Shown piece by piece: positions 36,453 through 50,100 of a DNA stretch of 64,000 nucleotides (positions are counted from its first letter, which is position 1; each line of letters begins with the position of its first letter). Location of the stretch: assembly GCF_000002995.4 (NCBI RefSeq), contig NW_025062478.1, positions 9,497,001-9,561,000 of the forward strand. Direction: 5' to 3'. This stretch comes from Brugia malayi (taxonomy: Eukaryota; Nematoda; Chromadorea; Rhabditida; Onchocercidae). The notes beneath the pieces were generated by a model. The model did no database searches. It saw nothing but the letters and a program-made list of their open reading frames with translations, and was not told where the DNA came from. Made by a program: the position numbers and the translations under genes.

Positions 36453-37454
36453 TACTATTACTATTATTATAATTATTACTATTACTATTGTTGTTATTAT
36501 TATTGTTTATTATTTACTATTATTATTACCATTATTTATTTATTTATTATTATTGTTATTATTATTATTTCTTATTAATTATTTATTATGCTATTTGAAA
36601 TCTTTATAAAAAATTAAAATGATAAAGTTAGTAAATTAGAACTTAATAAATCGGCAAATCAGAAGTTGATAATTCCTTAGAACAAATATATTATACTGAA
36701 AATTTGAGCATTTCTGATAGTTTTGTGAAAAATCTGCAGTATTTTTGAATATCCTATAAGGTATCAAAAGATTTTATTTAATATTTCAATGCATTTTAGA
36801 CTACAAAAAAGTTTTTATATAATGTCAATTGTTATTAATTATTTAGTAAAAAAGTTCAATGAGAGCAAAAAAAGAAAGAAAAAATGAATTTTATGGATCG
36901 GTAATGCATAAAAAAAGTTATGCATAAATCATCAAATTTTTATAATAATAATTTTTTTTTTCTTTTGTTACCTTAGAAACGTGCAATATCATTTGGTCAT
37001 ACGGAATTTATTCCGGCTGAAATGCAATTTGGAATCTTTTTATTGGCAATACAATGGACTATTTTTGGTATTTTGATTGATAATTACTACATTGCTGTAA
37101 GTTTAAGTATTTTTTAAAAGGTTATGAACTGAAAAATTTTTGGAATTTTAAAATCTTATAGCAAAAAGTAGTATTATCTCAAAAAAAAAATTAATATAAG
37201 TACGATATGAATATGTTAATGCTTTCTTGAAGCTGATAGAAAAAATTTTATTTACTTTTTTAAATTCATAATATTTTACTTCATGAATGAAAAAAAAAAA
37301 AAAAAAAAAAAAAAGCAATTCTTTCTTACAGGTTGCTAATTTTGCTGGATTTCTTGTAAATATTGCAACAATATCATTGTATTTCATCTATCCACCGCTT
37401 ACTTGGAAAGTTCCAATTATTGGTACCGGACCACAGCAGAAGAAAACGGAATAG
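34724..37454 (+). CDS. SWEET / MtN3 sugar transporter
   Basis: Six exons (34724-34794, 35145-35222, 35695-35818, 36167-36322, 36977-37096, 37332-37454) sum to 672 bases and 223 residues, the usual size of a SWEET. The protein would be a seven-helix uniporter moving sugars across the plasma or an internal membrane. The first MtN3 repeat shows FTFLPMLQVLNWRKRGTADG and a GCWLRHGYMTND turn. The second starts near residue 92 and includes SYVNW, the IAAAMQIISLGGQI helix and FIPAEMQFGIFLLAIQW, closing with FIYPP. The tail is short and polar (TGPQQKKTE). Intron 1 requires a GC donor (AT|GCAAGT), because only this keeps PMLQVLNW in frame; the nearby GT gives a stop. Intron 4 (36323-36976) contains a long (ATT)n microsatellite. 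The C. elegans swt genes are the likely relatives. Confidence 0.93.
36401..36592 (+). repeat. (ATT/ACT)n microsatellite in SWEET intron 4
   Basis: Nearly 200 bases of TTA, TTATTG and CTA trinucleotides with interruptions, entirely within an intron. Confidence 0.9.
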
Positions 37455-39143
37455 AAAATTTTCAACTGTTCAGGGAAAATTCTTTCAAAAAGAAAAAAAA
37501 ATGAATTCAATTGCTTTAAAATCTATTTTGTTAAGAATTTTCTATAATCATTCATTATCCATTTATCATAATGAAACTTTAGTTTTAAATTCTTCATTAG
37601 GAATTTTTCTTTTAAAAAATTTTGTTTAAACAAATTATCATAATATGTAAGATTTTTAAATTAATCACAAGAATTGTTGTGATCATTTGCTTGTATGTAG
37701 TGTAAACAATATTAATAATATTTCAGGAATAAATTAATCTTTAAACAATAAATATTTCGCTTAGGATTGCTTTAGTAATTACTGTGGGTATTCAAAAAAA
37801 AAAATTTAACATTTATATATTTGTAACTTTTAATTTAAATAATTTTTGTCAAACAAATATTCTCATAATTGCAACTTATTTGTTATTCATACTTATTATT
37901 AAATAAATCTTGTATTTCTGTAAAATATAAATGTGTATTTTATGTATTTTAATGTATATTATAGTACAAACTATTTCAAATGTTTATTTTGTAAACAAAT
38001 TCATTAATTTTTTTTTTTTTTTTTTGAAAATAAAAGAGGAAAAAAGAATACATTTGTTATCGCAAAAAAAAAGAAAGAAAGAGATTAAAAATTGTGGAAT
38101 TTTAATACATAATAGAATTGTTGTGTAAAAACTGAAATTCAAAAATACATAAAAAAATATTATTTTCATTTTTTTAAGTTTTCCATTTAATGCATACGTT
38201 TAAATTTATTTTCATCTTTGTGGAGATATTAAAAACAATAAATTATACTGCAGTATGTAAATTTACCAAATTTATGATATATGTATACAATAGCATGAGA
38301 AAATACAGCATGTATTTTTTTTAATCAAAAAAATTAGGAATTAAATTTCATGAAAGCATCTTAATTATCATTTTGATAAAATGATATCTGAAAATAATTG
38401 TTTCTTTTTCAGGTTTATCATAAATAAATACGAAAGAATAATTTGTTGGAGGAAGAAATATTTTAAATTATTTTTTTTTTTTTTTAATTGGATTAAAACA
38501 ATTAAAATTGAACACATAAGGATAGTTGGATAATTTATAAAAAAATTTCTTTTTTTGTTATCTTATATATTTTCTATTGCAAATAAATTCATAAATTTAA
38601 CCTTTTTGCAAAAGATTAAAAAAAAAAAGAATATCTGTTAGTAAACAGAAAATTCGTAAGTAAACAAACAAAAAAAAAAAAAAAACTGAAAAAAAAAGGA
38701 TTGAAACATTTGTAATTTTATCTTCCATCTCTCATTTTAAGCAAATATTTAAAAAAAGAAAACATATTAAAATATTGCAATATTTGAATGCTTTATTTAA
38801 TTCTAATCTTTTATTTTTTTTTAATCTTTTATCATAAATCTTTTAACTTAATTATTAACAGGTAATTTAAAAAAAAAATTTAAATAAATTATCACAAAAA
38901 AATTACAATTTCACTATCATTGTCATTATCATTATGAGAAATTATCATTTCATATGAATTATACATAACTCATACAAAAAAATTTTGATAATATTTTAAA
39001 ATAGTATCAAAAATTTCAACAATAAATTTAATTTCATTTATCTATTACTCAAAATGTTTCATACTTTTTAGCACAGTATTTAAATTAAATGAAAAAAAAA
39101 AAAAGACAACTTTTCCATTGTCTTGTTTATCATACTTTTTAAA
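37455..39143. other. 3' region between convergent SWEET and ShK genes
   Basis: No gene supported. It would contain the 3' untranslated ends of the plus-strand transporter (AATAAATTA near 37728) and the minus-strand ShK gene. It is dominated by A and T runs. Confidence 0.6.
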
Positions 39144-40907
39144 TTAAATTATAATTTTCATTGTAGCAAAAATTAAAATACAAGAAATAATTGTAAGCAA
39201 AGAATTAGTTTGCGTTGCAATATTTGGCTTTGTTGTAGGAGATATTATAGCTGTACAATTGCTACATGTTTTATAGCAATAAATTTTTGCAATATTTGAA
39301 TTTTTTTTACATGCATCAACTTTTTTAAGCTTTGTACAATTTATCCATCGATCCGAACATTCTGAAATAAAAAAAGAAAAAACAAAAACATTTTTTTTTT
39401 ATTTTCTTTTTTAAAATTTTTTCAGCAATAATAATTGTTAAATAATTTATATATTTGCAATTTTTCATTAATACTACTGAAGAAAAAAAAAAAGATGCAA
39501 TCAGATTAATTTCAAAAATGATAATTTTGCTAAAACTAGTGATAAATTATATATAAAACTTTGCAAATTGTTATGGAAAGAATGAAAAGTTATTATGAAA
39601 AAAATGATGAATTTTTTTTTTAATGAAAAATTATCTTCCAATGTTATTTTTTTTCTTTTTATTTATTATTATTTTTTTTTAAAACATTTTATTGGTCAAT
39701 TTTTTTTGTATTATTAAAAATGCTAAATACAATTTGCTGTTAAAATTAATAAAAAATATAAAATATTAATTTTTAATTTTGAATAAAAATCATTCTCTAT
39801 AAATGATTAATTTCACTAGTAGTTAAGAATATTTTAATTAGAATAATAAAAATTACTTAATTAATCTTTGATATTATTATCTAAAATGAATGCATAAATG
39901 TTTTATAGCTTTTGTTGTTATCTCTATTAAACTTTTATCATTCCATTCTTATCAGAATAACTTACATTCATGCATAATCTTTTATTTTAAACTTTCATAA
40001 ACAAGAAATATTTTTCATAGTTAGAAAATATCTTAAAATTTTAAAGGTAATGAAATGAAATGGATGCCTTCAGTTGGAGTAACAGTAGTGATATCATTAT
40101 TATCAGTAGTGATATCATCATCACATAAACCACATGTTGCAAGGCAAAATTTGTTAGTTTTTGTTGAAGAGCAAATATCGATTGCCGTAATATTACAAAA
40201 GTTAGATTCATCTTTGCACTCTGAAATAGTATTCAAATTTAATTTAAATCCTTTACATCTCTTATTTAACAAATTTTTTGTGCTATGAAGTTAATTAAGT
40301 CAAAATTTTACATTAAATTAAAAATAGGAAAACATTAAATTAATAATAAAACTAAAAAAAATTAAAAAATTAATTAGTGAAGAAAATTAAATTAATAAAA
40401 TGTGTTGAAAATTAATAAAGTTAGAAAATTAAAAAAAAAATTTTTTTCGAGAGATTTATCGGATTTAACTAACTGAAAAAAAAGGATCTGAATTTAATTG
40501 ATGCATTACCAAATGAAGATACTTATTTGCAATTTACTGGAATACTAAAATCAAATCATTGAAATTAGTTATTTTCAAAATTATTGAAAATTTTTTTTCA
40601 CAAATAACAATAATTAAATTCTATGTGACATTTTTTTCTTAAGTAAGAGTATGCTAGAGAAGAACAAAAAAGTTAAATTATTATAATTAGCTCAGAAATT
40701 TGTTTCGTTAAGACAGAAATATTAGCAATTTTAAAATATTTTAAAAAGTGCAAATAAATAGAAAAGTGAATAAGAAAGGGGGAATTTATTCAATTTATAT
40801 TAAAATTTTAACAAAAAACAAAATGTCAAACAAGAATTTATCAAACCTTTTGCATTACAGTAGACAAAATAAATGAGCGATATAGCAAATCCTATTGGGT
40901 AGAACAT
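39144..40907 (-). CDS. Secreted or surface-anchored protein with two ShK domains
   Basis: Three exons (40847-40907, 40068-40220, 39144-39361) total 432 bases and 143 residues, all junctions in phase 1. Residues 1-20 (MFYPIGFAISLIYFVYCNAK) are a signal peptide. ShK domain 1 has Cys at 22, 29, 37, 46, 50 and 53; domain 2 has Cys at 73, 80, 89, 100, 104 and 107. A Thr/Asp-rich linker separates them. The C-terminus (SLLTIISCILIFATMKIII) is hydrophobic after a polar Thr/Asn spacer, as in a GPI signal or a terminal membrane anchor. ShK domains are small disulfide folds common in nematode secreted proteins; a specific target cannot be read. The exon 2 donor is not GT: G|GCATCC would be a weak GC donor. 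If it is not used the product ends early as EGIHFISLPLKF-stop. Confidence 0.8.
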
Positions 40908-43900
40908 TTCCTGTAATTTACCAAAAAAAAAAAAAAAAAAAAACGAAGGGTAAATTTCAATATTTATTAAACATTCCCTTAGCGTTATTATCATTTCGAT
41001 TAAATTTATACAAAATATAATGACAGAATTCTACTAATCAAATAAATAATTATTACTCAAATAAAGAAAAAAAAGAAATACAAAAATCTTAAATTAATCT
41101 TAAACAATTTAAAAACAATTTCAATGAAATAATTTTTTAAATTAATTGTCACTTTCTTTTGTATTATTGTCCGTATTTCTGGTAGAAAACTGATAGATAA
41201 ATATGAATTAAATTTAAGAGTATAAATCGAACAAATAATCATAGCATTTTATTTCGTTTTGAAATTATCATCACAATTTATTATTTATATATCTAATAGC
41301 TAAACAATATTTAATAGCTGAATTTTAAAAAAATTAAAAAAAAAAAAATCACAATCACCGACTCAATTCATGTTAGCATTAAACTGTCACCTCTCATTGT
41401 CACCTCTCTACTATTGATGACTATCACTGCTTTTTTAACTCCTCTTCACCTTTCGTTTTTTTTTTTTTTTTTTCAAACGATTTTGTCTGAATACTATGTT
41501 AAATGTTTAAATTTTATTTATATAAACCTTGAATCATATTCCAAATATTTGTTGTCATCAATCAAAAAAAAAAAATATTATGTGTCACTCATGAATGTAT
41601 GTATGTATGTGTGTATGTGTGATGTTAATGTATGTGTATGCATGTATGTATGTGTGTATAAGTTTAAACCTATATGATTCAGCTGTTCAAATTCAAATTT
41701 AAAATTTTTTCCTATCAAATTTGTCACAAAAATTAGAAGACATGGATATATTATAAAATCTTTTTGATTTTTTTTCTTTTTTTCGAAAAAAAAAATTTTT
41801 TTTGAGAGAAAAGAAAATTGCTAAAATCTAAAAATGCTATAATATATCATAAATGCAATAATTTAAATATGATAATAATAAAAAAAATCAAAAAAAAAAA
41901 CACCGACAATTTGTGTTTTATTGATAAATTATTACTTTCATTATAAATGCAAAGGAGAAGGGAATGTAACTTAGAATAAATATTGTTAAATTAGAATAAA
42001 TATTCATATTTAATCCATCATTTCCAATTAATTTTAATTATTTAATTTTTATTAATGTGAGAAAAAAAGATGGAAGAATCATAAAATAAATAGAAACATC
42101 TAGAAAGTGAAGAAAAGATGAAATATTAGTATTATCTCATTCCCTAAATGTCAAATTGAATGTTTATTTAACTTTTAGTAAATAAATCAACAATTCATTT
42201 ATAATAAAAATTGTTTACTTTTTTCATTTTTTTTTCCAAACATTTAAATCGATTTTAAAAATTTTTAAGAATATTGCAACTATCTGTTTATTATCCAGTA
42301 TATTTTGTTATCAAATAAATATTTCTAGCATTATTGTAATTTCAGAAATTTTAAACTTATTACATTTGTTAAATTAATTAAAAATAACTTTACTATGCTA
42401 TAAAATTTGTAACTACAATCAGACACTTAAATAATTAGCACAAAAAAGATTGTTATTAGCAGTAAGCTTTACTAACTTAAAATTTTTAATTAAAATCAAA
42501 TAAGTTTACAGAAATAAATTAAACGATTTATTATTGATGAAAAAATGAATGCTTTACTAAGAGCAAAGATAAGTTTGTAAAAATGGTAACTTTTTGAAAG
42601 TTACAAAAATATTTGTCTCATTGCTTAAAATCTAAAATTATAATCTTTTTCATAAGCATATTTGAATGTCTTCAAAAGAATTTTTATAGGGAAAAGTGAA
42701 CAAAACAACAGTTATCACTAAATTGGTAAATACATTAGCACTAATTTTACTGATAAAATTTGCTCTTGGCATTGATGCTAAATGCCAATCTATCTAATAA
42801 TATCTATTAGTGTTCAATAGTTCTTTTTTTAATTTTATTTTTCCATTAATTTAATCAAATAAATATTTTTAAAATCGATCAAAGAAATTAAATCAATATT
42901 GTTAGATCATTTTGGAATCTAAGATACAATGTGATAGCATATAACATTTGGTATTTGAATTGAAAATTTGAAATTCATTATATATTACAAAATTCGAAAT
43001 AGTATTGAAATTGTACTGAATTGGATAATTCATTAAATATTACAAAAATAAAAATAGTATTGAAATGATACCGAATTGGATAACTCATAAAATATTACAG
43101 AATTAAAAATAGTATTGAATTAGTGTTACTATAAAAAGTAGTGCTGAAATAGTAAACATAATTAAAAATAGTATTGAAATGGATAATATATATTGCAAAA
43201 TTAGAAATAATTTTATTAAGCTATAAAATTTTGTAGTTGCAAACAATATTAAATTATTTTGATGATTCTACTAAGAATGCATAGTATTATAGTTTGCCAT
43301 CATCTAGAAATATAGTTTATTTGAGAATTAATAAACTTTTACAAATTCTACATTTGCTTAAATAAACAATTTATTGACAATTATATTCAATATGATTTAA
43401 TTTATCTTATTTAATTTAATTTATTGAATTTAATTTATCTTATTTAATGCTTATTTCAGTCTTATTTTACTAAGTGCATTAAGGAAAGCTATCATAGAAT
43501 CGACTAAAATGTCAATTATTAATAATTTGTGGAATGCAAAATTTATTATAGTTCTTTTTTTTTTTTTTTAATCTGACACTATAATCTTTTCGAATATAAA
43601 TTTTTGATCTCATAATTTTTAAATATGAAGTTGATCGATTAACAATAAAATTTTTTTTTTCGACTTTTTCTACAATATAATAATGATAAAAGAGAAAAAA
43701 ATTCAAATGTAATGTTTGCAAAAAAATTGAAATGAAAGATAAATATGGAATGTTTTTTAAAAAAAAAATTAGTAAATCGATTAAAAATATATCTTTTTTA
43801 AATTTACTTAAGAAAACAATCCAATACTGGTATTGTTGATATGAATTATCCGATGATACTTTGTATGAATGAATTACGAATTAAAAAAACAAAATATTAA

Positions 43901-44552
43901 AAAAGATCAATGATTTATTTGTAGGACAAGAAAAAGTAAAAAATTAAATAATCATTTTCCTTCATTTTATTAACTTTGTTGCCCATTTTGAAATATTAAT
44001 TAAATCCAAAAATTTAATGATTTTTAAATTTAAATTTTGTTTAAAAAATATTTCAAATTTTTCAGTTCTGAAAGTGAAATGCTGATCTTTTAGTGACAAA
44101 TGATTATCAATAAAATTTAAACTATTCAATGAATCGTTACATTAATCATACGATTGTAAACTAATTAAACCTTTTTTTGATTTATATGATGCATAACTTT
44201 ATTTTATAAAATTTACTCATTTTTAATGATTCAGTAACAAATAAACAAAATTGAAAAATTTCTAATACCAAAAATTTGAATTATATTTTAAGAATTAGTA
44301 TGATCGAGCTATTAAAGTAATTAAATTAATAAATTTTTCTTTATATTATAGTTAATATTAAATGGTTATCTGTGCAGTAATTAATAGTTTAGTGCATTTT
44401 AATGAATTTAATTTACTTTTGTATTTCAATTTACTTTTGTACTTCAAATTCGAGTAAGTAATAACAGTCAACATGAAAAGTTTATTAATTTTATCAAAAA
44501 TACAAATTATTCAGCGATTAAATTGTTCTAAAATTATTCATTTAATATTATT
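40908..44552. other. AT-rich intergenic stretch between the two ShK genes
   Basis: No gene supported. A (TATG)n microsatellite lies at about 41596-41660. Around 42955-43200 there is a loose repeat of AGTATTGAAAT…GAATTGGATAA…ATATTACAAAAT about 60 bases long in four decayed copies. Confidence 0.55.
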
Positions 44553-47124
44553 TTATTTGCATTGTTGACAACGTAAACAAAATCCATGCGTAATTGGTCC
44601 CATAATCCATCCGACAAATGTGCATAGTGATTGCAATGGTTGACATAAATGTGAACATTCTAAAATAGTTTATTAAATATTTTGTGACAAATTAAAAATT
44701 GTCGTTTATTAAAAAATAAAAAGAAAAATATGAATTTTGCTTGTTTTTTTTTTTGTTTTTTGTTTAAAATGGGAAAGAATAATGGAATAGAAAAAAAAGC
44801 AATATTTAAATTAAACTAATAAAATAGTAGTATTAAAAATATTAAAATTAAATTTGGATTTTTTTAAAATTTGTTTAAAAAAGAAAAAATTCCTAAGATT
44901 ATATCACTCTAATTTCAGATTATATACCAATTTCATTTGGTATATTTACTTCTCAATATTTAATTATCTATTATTGATTATTGACTGATCGATCATTTTT
45001 TCATATCATGATTTCTTCTAGACAAATCAAATGATAGTCTTTTTAATTCCACACTAATTAATCTTTTATTTTCAATCAATGTTACTGTTAGTTATATTCA
45101 TTCAAAAATTTTTGAGTTATTTACTAATTTTTTTCGAACAAAAATTTCACATCAAAAATTTTTATACTATTATTTACTTAAAATAAATTGTAAAGTAAAA
45201 AAAAAAAAATGGAAAAGAGAAAAGATTGAATATTTTTATACCTTCTGGTGTTGGCATCGAATCATTATCACAAAATCCGCATGTTTTAGCGCATAGTTCT
45301 TTAGCTAATGCATTTGTACAGTTCATATTACTTTTGCATTTACTATATTTGTCCTCACAGACTGAAAAAGGAAAAAAAAACTGGAATAGATTATATCCGG
45401 AAATTACTACTGTAGAACATAAGAAAGCTTCCTGATAGTTTATATCATAATTACTGTAGCAGATTACTGTAGCGGGAGTTGTCATACAGGTATTACTGTA
45501 GCTGTCGTTACTGTCGTAGAATTTTTTGTGAAATATTTATCGTCTAAATTTAATTTTTCTAACAACTGCGCTATGTTTATAAGCATACCGGGAATAGTAG
45601 ATGCAGTAGATGGTGTTGTTCCGCAAAAACCACATGTTCTGGCGCAAATATCATTAGCTATTGGAGTAGTGCAAATTGCACTTTCACATTGGTTATATAA
45701 ATCCTCACAAGCTGCGATGAATGGAGAATTTATTGCAAATATCTGTCTTGCAAATTTTAATTGAAATTTTTTTATGACAATTTTTGCATAAGCTTACCAG
45801 GTGTTACTGTCACAAGAGGTGTTGTTCCGCAAAAACCACATGTTCTGGCGCAAATTTCTTTTGACATTGGAATTGTGCAAACTGTATGATCGCATTGATC
45901 GAATAAGTCATCACAAACTGAAAATTATTTAAACATTTTGGATTAATGAAAAAATTCTTTTATTTAAATATTTATCGTTTAACTTTTTTTTTTCTCGATA
46001 CAAGCTTACCAGGTGTTACTGCTGTAGAAGGCGCTACTCCGCAAAATCCACATGTTTTGGCGCAAATTTCACTAGCTATTGGCATAGTGCAAATTGTACT
46101 GTCACATTGATTGTATGCGTCATCACAAACTCAAAAATGTTAAGAATTAGTGAAGAAATATTTGCAAATACACTATCAAATTTAAATTTTAAATTTGAAA
46201 AAAAAGTTTGAGAATTTAAGATTTTCAAATTTAAAACTATTCAAAATTAAAACTAATTAGCTTTTCTGAATGCTTACCAGGTGTTACAGCCGTAGAAGTT
46301 GTCATTTCACAAAATCCGCAAGTTTTAGCGCAAATTTCTTTTGCCATTGGATCAGTGCAAATTGTGCTTTCGCACTGATTGTACATATCTTCACAAACTG
46401 AAGAAAAAAATAATGAAAAACTTAAATTTCATAGATTTATACAAATATTTCTGATAATTGTTGCAGAATTTCAGTTATTAAATCATTGAAAATTATGCAA
46501 ACACTTTTTGACCAAATTAATTCAATGACTGTATGAATTTTCATATTAATTTTATGAATTAGATAATTATATAAACCTTTATATTAATTATTGTTGTGTT
46601 AATTATATTAATTCAATAAATATATTAATTTTTACATCTTGAAAACGAAGTAAAGCACACATTACAATAAAAATTTTCAATAACAATCTATTATAGTGTC
46701 AACTTTCAGATAGAATTTTCGAGATTACTTTTGTCATCAATAATAAATCTGATCAATTTTTCTGCCCTTCTGATCATTTGGAAAATGGTAATTATTAATT
46801 TTTGCAAAAAGCTTTTACATTATACAAATTATATTCTAATATATTTTGAATTACTAGTTTCATAAAGTTAGATAATTGTTACAACTTCAAATACAATTAA
46901 ATAAATCTAATTATTTCGGAATCAATCACTTCCTAAATCATAATTATTAATTGCTAATTAAAACTTAATTTTATCATAATCATTAATCGGTAATTGAAAT
47001 TAAATTAATGCTTTCATATTGTAAAAAGAAAAAAAAATGAAATATTCAAAGAATGACCTTGATTTGCAGCAAATGCGAGTGTTATAAAAATGATAGACAT
47101 AGTTGCAACAATATGTGAAAACAT
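44553..47124 (-). CDS. Secreted protein with five tandem ShK domains
   Basis: Seven exons (47058-47124, 46278-46397, 46010-46129, 45798-45917, 45589-45711, 45242-45361, 44553-44659) total 777 bases and 258 residues; every junction is phase 1. Residues 1-20 (MFSHIVATMSIIFITLAFAA) are a signal peptide. Exons 2-6 each encode one six-cysteine ShK domain of the form CEDxYNQCxSTxCT…EICAKTCGFC plus a Thr/Ser/Pro linker ending TVTPG. Exons 2-4 and 6 are exactly 120 bases and exon 5 is 123. In the fourth-cysteine region the sequence is AKE, ASE, SKE, AND or AKE, without an adjacent Lys-Tyr pair, so classical channel blocking is not predicted. Exon 7 is different (ECSHLCQPLQSLCTFVGW…FCLRCQQCK). The protein should be secreted; receptors or partners are unknown. 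Confidence 0.9.
45460..45535 (-). pseudogene. Possible relic of a ShK linker exon in intron 5
   Basis: Between exons 5 and 6 the minus strand has TCTACGACAGTAACGACAGC then TACAGTAATACCTGTATGAC. This resembles the linker ends ACAGCAGTAACACCTG|GTAAGC of neighbouring exons, but the donor is altered. CTACAGTAAT pieces follow. It may be the 3' remnant of a lost sixth ShK exon. Confidence 0.35.
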
Positions 47125-50100
47125 TTTTCGCTGATATTTGTTTCCTATAAAAAATATTAAAATTGAAAAAATATTTGTCAAAAAATATTTATTATTATTT
47201 ATGCAATTTTTATCTAAAAATTATTTTATTTCCTATATTTGTAATTGGAATTAGTCCTTATTATTGCCAAAAATGGGCATAATATTAGTGATTAAAATGA
47301 TAAAATTTTATAAATTTTTATTATTTAAAGCATCAATAATTTAAAAATAAAATTAATTTTAGTAAATATAAAATTTAAGAAAAAATAAATAAAACAAATA
47401 ATATTTATAATAAATAGATTATTTATTAGAATTTATTATGAAATATACAGCTTATTTATAGCATTAATGATTTTATAAGTCCTTATTGCAGCAACAATAA
47501 GCATTAATAACTTAACAAACAATTAATTTTAATAATTATTAAGAGAATTTAAAAATAAAAAATAAACGATTAACAATTATTAGCTGTTTAATTATGAAAT
47601 GCATTAATTTTTAAGTTTAACAATAAGATTAAAATTTAAAATTATCAGCGAAACTAATATTATATTATGCAAACATAATAAAATTTTTTCTTTTTAGGAA
47701 CGAATGAAATGAATAGCAAATGCTGTGATAATTTAAACCAAAGGAAAATCATTATCATACAATCATTATCATAACAAAAAGCACTGATATGTTTGAATGA
47801 AAAAAAAAGAGGAAAAGAGCCATTGATATCCATCGTTATCATCATCATTAATGATGATAATACATGAAACTTACATAGAATTTATTATGTTTCTCTTAAA
47901 AAAAAGCAGCCAATAGTATGAAAGGTTTATTTTTCTCGAATTTTATTTGCTTTATTGATAATATGATTCAATTTAGTGATAAAAAAAATTTTTTGTCCTT
48001 ATCAATGATTGAAAGTATTGAATTTAATTGAGTACATTTTATCAATTCTTTTTTTTTTTCCTTTGAACAAAAATTTATCTGTTGCATATTTAGGAAATTT
48101 GTTAGAATACATACGCATCATTTTAATTTTTTTTCTGTATTTCCTTCCTTTTTTTTTTAAAAAAAAAAAATTTATTTCCGGAATGATTCAACTAAAATAA
48201 AAATGAAAATGATAAATTAGCTAAAAGATTTTTTTTCTTTAAATTTTAATAATTTTCATTTAATATTTAAATTTTATATATTTAAAATAAAAATTTATCA
48301 CAGATATTATTGTATCGTAGTACAATTACTAATAATTATTGATAAGAATGTATGAATAAATGAAATTGTTTCGAGAATAATTATAAAATTTTTATAAAAA
48401 TTGTAAAATTTCATCTCGTGCTGTTTTATATTTTAATTATTAAAATTCATTCTTTTTTCTTAATAATATCACAATAAATTAAATTTGGGACATAATCAGT
48501 AATTAAATGTAAATGATGTAATTACAATAATTGTTGTAATTTATTCATTATAACTTTAAATCATGTATTTAAAGTTATAATGAAATTAAAAATAAAATAA
48601 AAATTTTTGTAATTACAAAAACTTTTACATTCGTTTATCTCATTTTTTTTTTCTCTTTTATCCAAAATAAATAATATAAATATCAAAACAAATAAAATAA
48701 ATAAGCAATTTAAAACTTTCAATGTTGAAAAATTTTTTAAAAGTTACAAAATTAATTCGATAACTTATAGTATTTGTTTTGTTTTTTACAGCAATTTTGT
48801 ATCTGCCTATTAAAATATTTTTTTTTTAATTTTTATTTTGATTAATTATTTAATTGTATTATCATTGAATGATTTTGTAGGAAAATATTTTGTATGTAAA
48901 ATATGAAATAAATTTAATTTTAATCAACTTCACCTTTATTATTCTAATATCATATAATGAATGAATCATTACTGCAAATACATTTAGAAAAAAAAAAATC
49001 ATTGAATTTAAATATTTTATATTTGTAAATGTTCTTTAGAAAGTATTATTTGTATAACAACGGAAAAGAGCTCATTTCCTTCTTTCTTTTTTTTTTTTGA
49101 ATAGTTTCTAAAAATAAAAATAGGACAGATTTTGAAAAAGTAAAAAGAAAAAAAAGCAAAAGCAAAAAAAAAACGAAAATATAAAATAAATAAATTGCAC
49201 TTAAAATTTTTGATAATCTTTTAATCTAAACATATTCTTATTACATAACTTGCAAATAAACAAACATTAATGCCATATATTTGCAAACCAAATTCAACAA
49301 AATATTTTTTTTTTTGCTAAACAAAAGCGCAATTTGATTCATTTCAAAATGCGCTCATTACAATAAAATAATATTTACAAATTATGGTATAATATGGATG
49401 AATCAATAAATATACCCAAACATTTGCTAAATTTCCATTCTGTCATCTTTTTTATTGTATCCAAAAAAATTTTCAAAACTATTTTAAGCTTAAGAACTAC
49501 AATGATAACAATCGCTGTTGTGGCTTCTTATCAATAATTACTTAAACACTTCTGAATCATTGATAATTTTTTCATTTTGTAAAAAAAAAAAATGAGAAAA
49601 ATGCTTCTAAAGTCAAAAAAGGAAAACAAAAATCTATGACTAATAAAAAAAAATGATTGAATGATTGATTGATAAATAATTTAAAATTGATATTTGCATT
49701 GCATTGAATGCATTAAAATTTGCTAATAAAATTTATGCTTATTATTTGCGCACTAAATTTTGATCAAAATGATAATATATTTATGATTATTATTTATATT
49801 TTGATCTTTCGATCAATTTATGATTATTATTTATAATCTGATCTTCTGATCAATCAAATGTATGTTAAATATTGGTCAAAAAAAGAAGGAGAAATTAATA
49901 AATCCCTTTTATCATCGATTTATCATCTTTAAAAATCATCTAGATGATTTTTAAAATATATCATATTTAAAATATATATTATCAAAATTTTATTTAAATA
50001 AAATTTGAAAAATATTAAATAAAAATTTAAAAAATACATTAGAGAGATGTAGTTTGTACAGTAGAGATGGAAAAATTAAAACTAATTGTGATAATACCAT

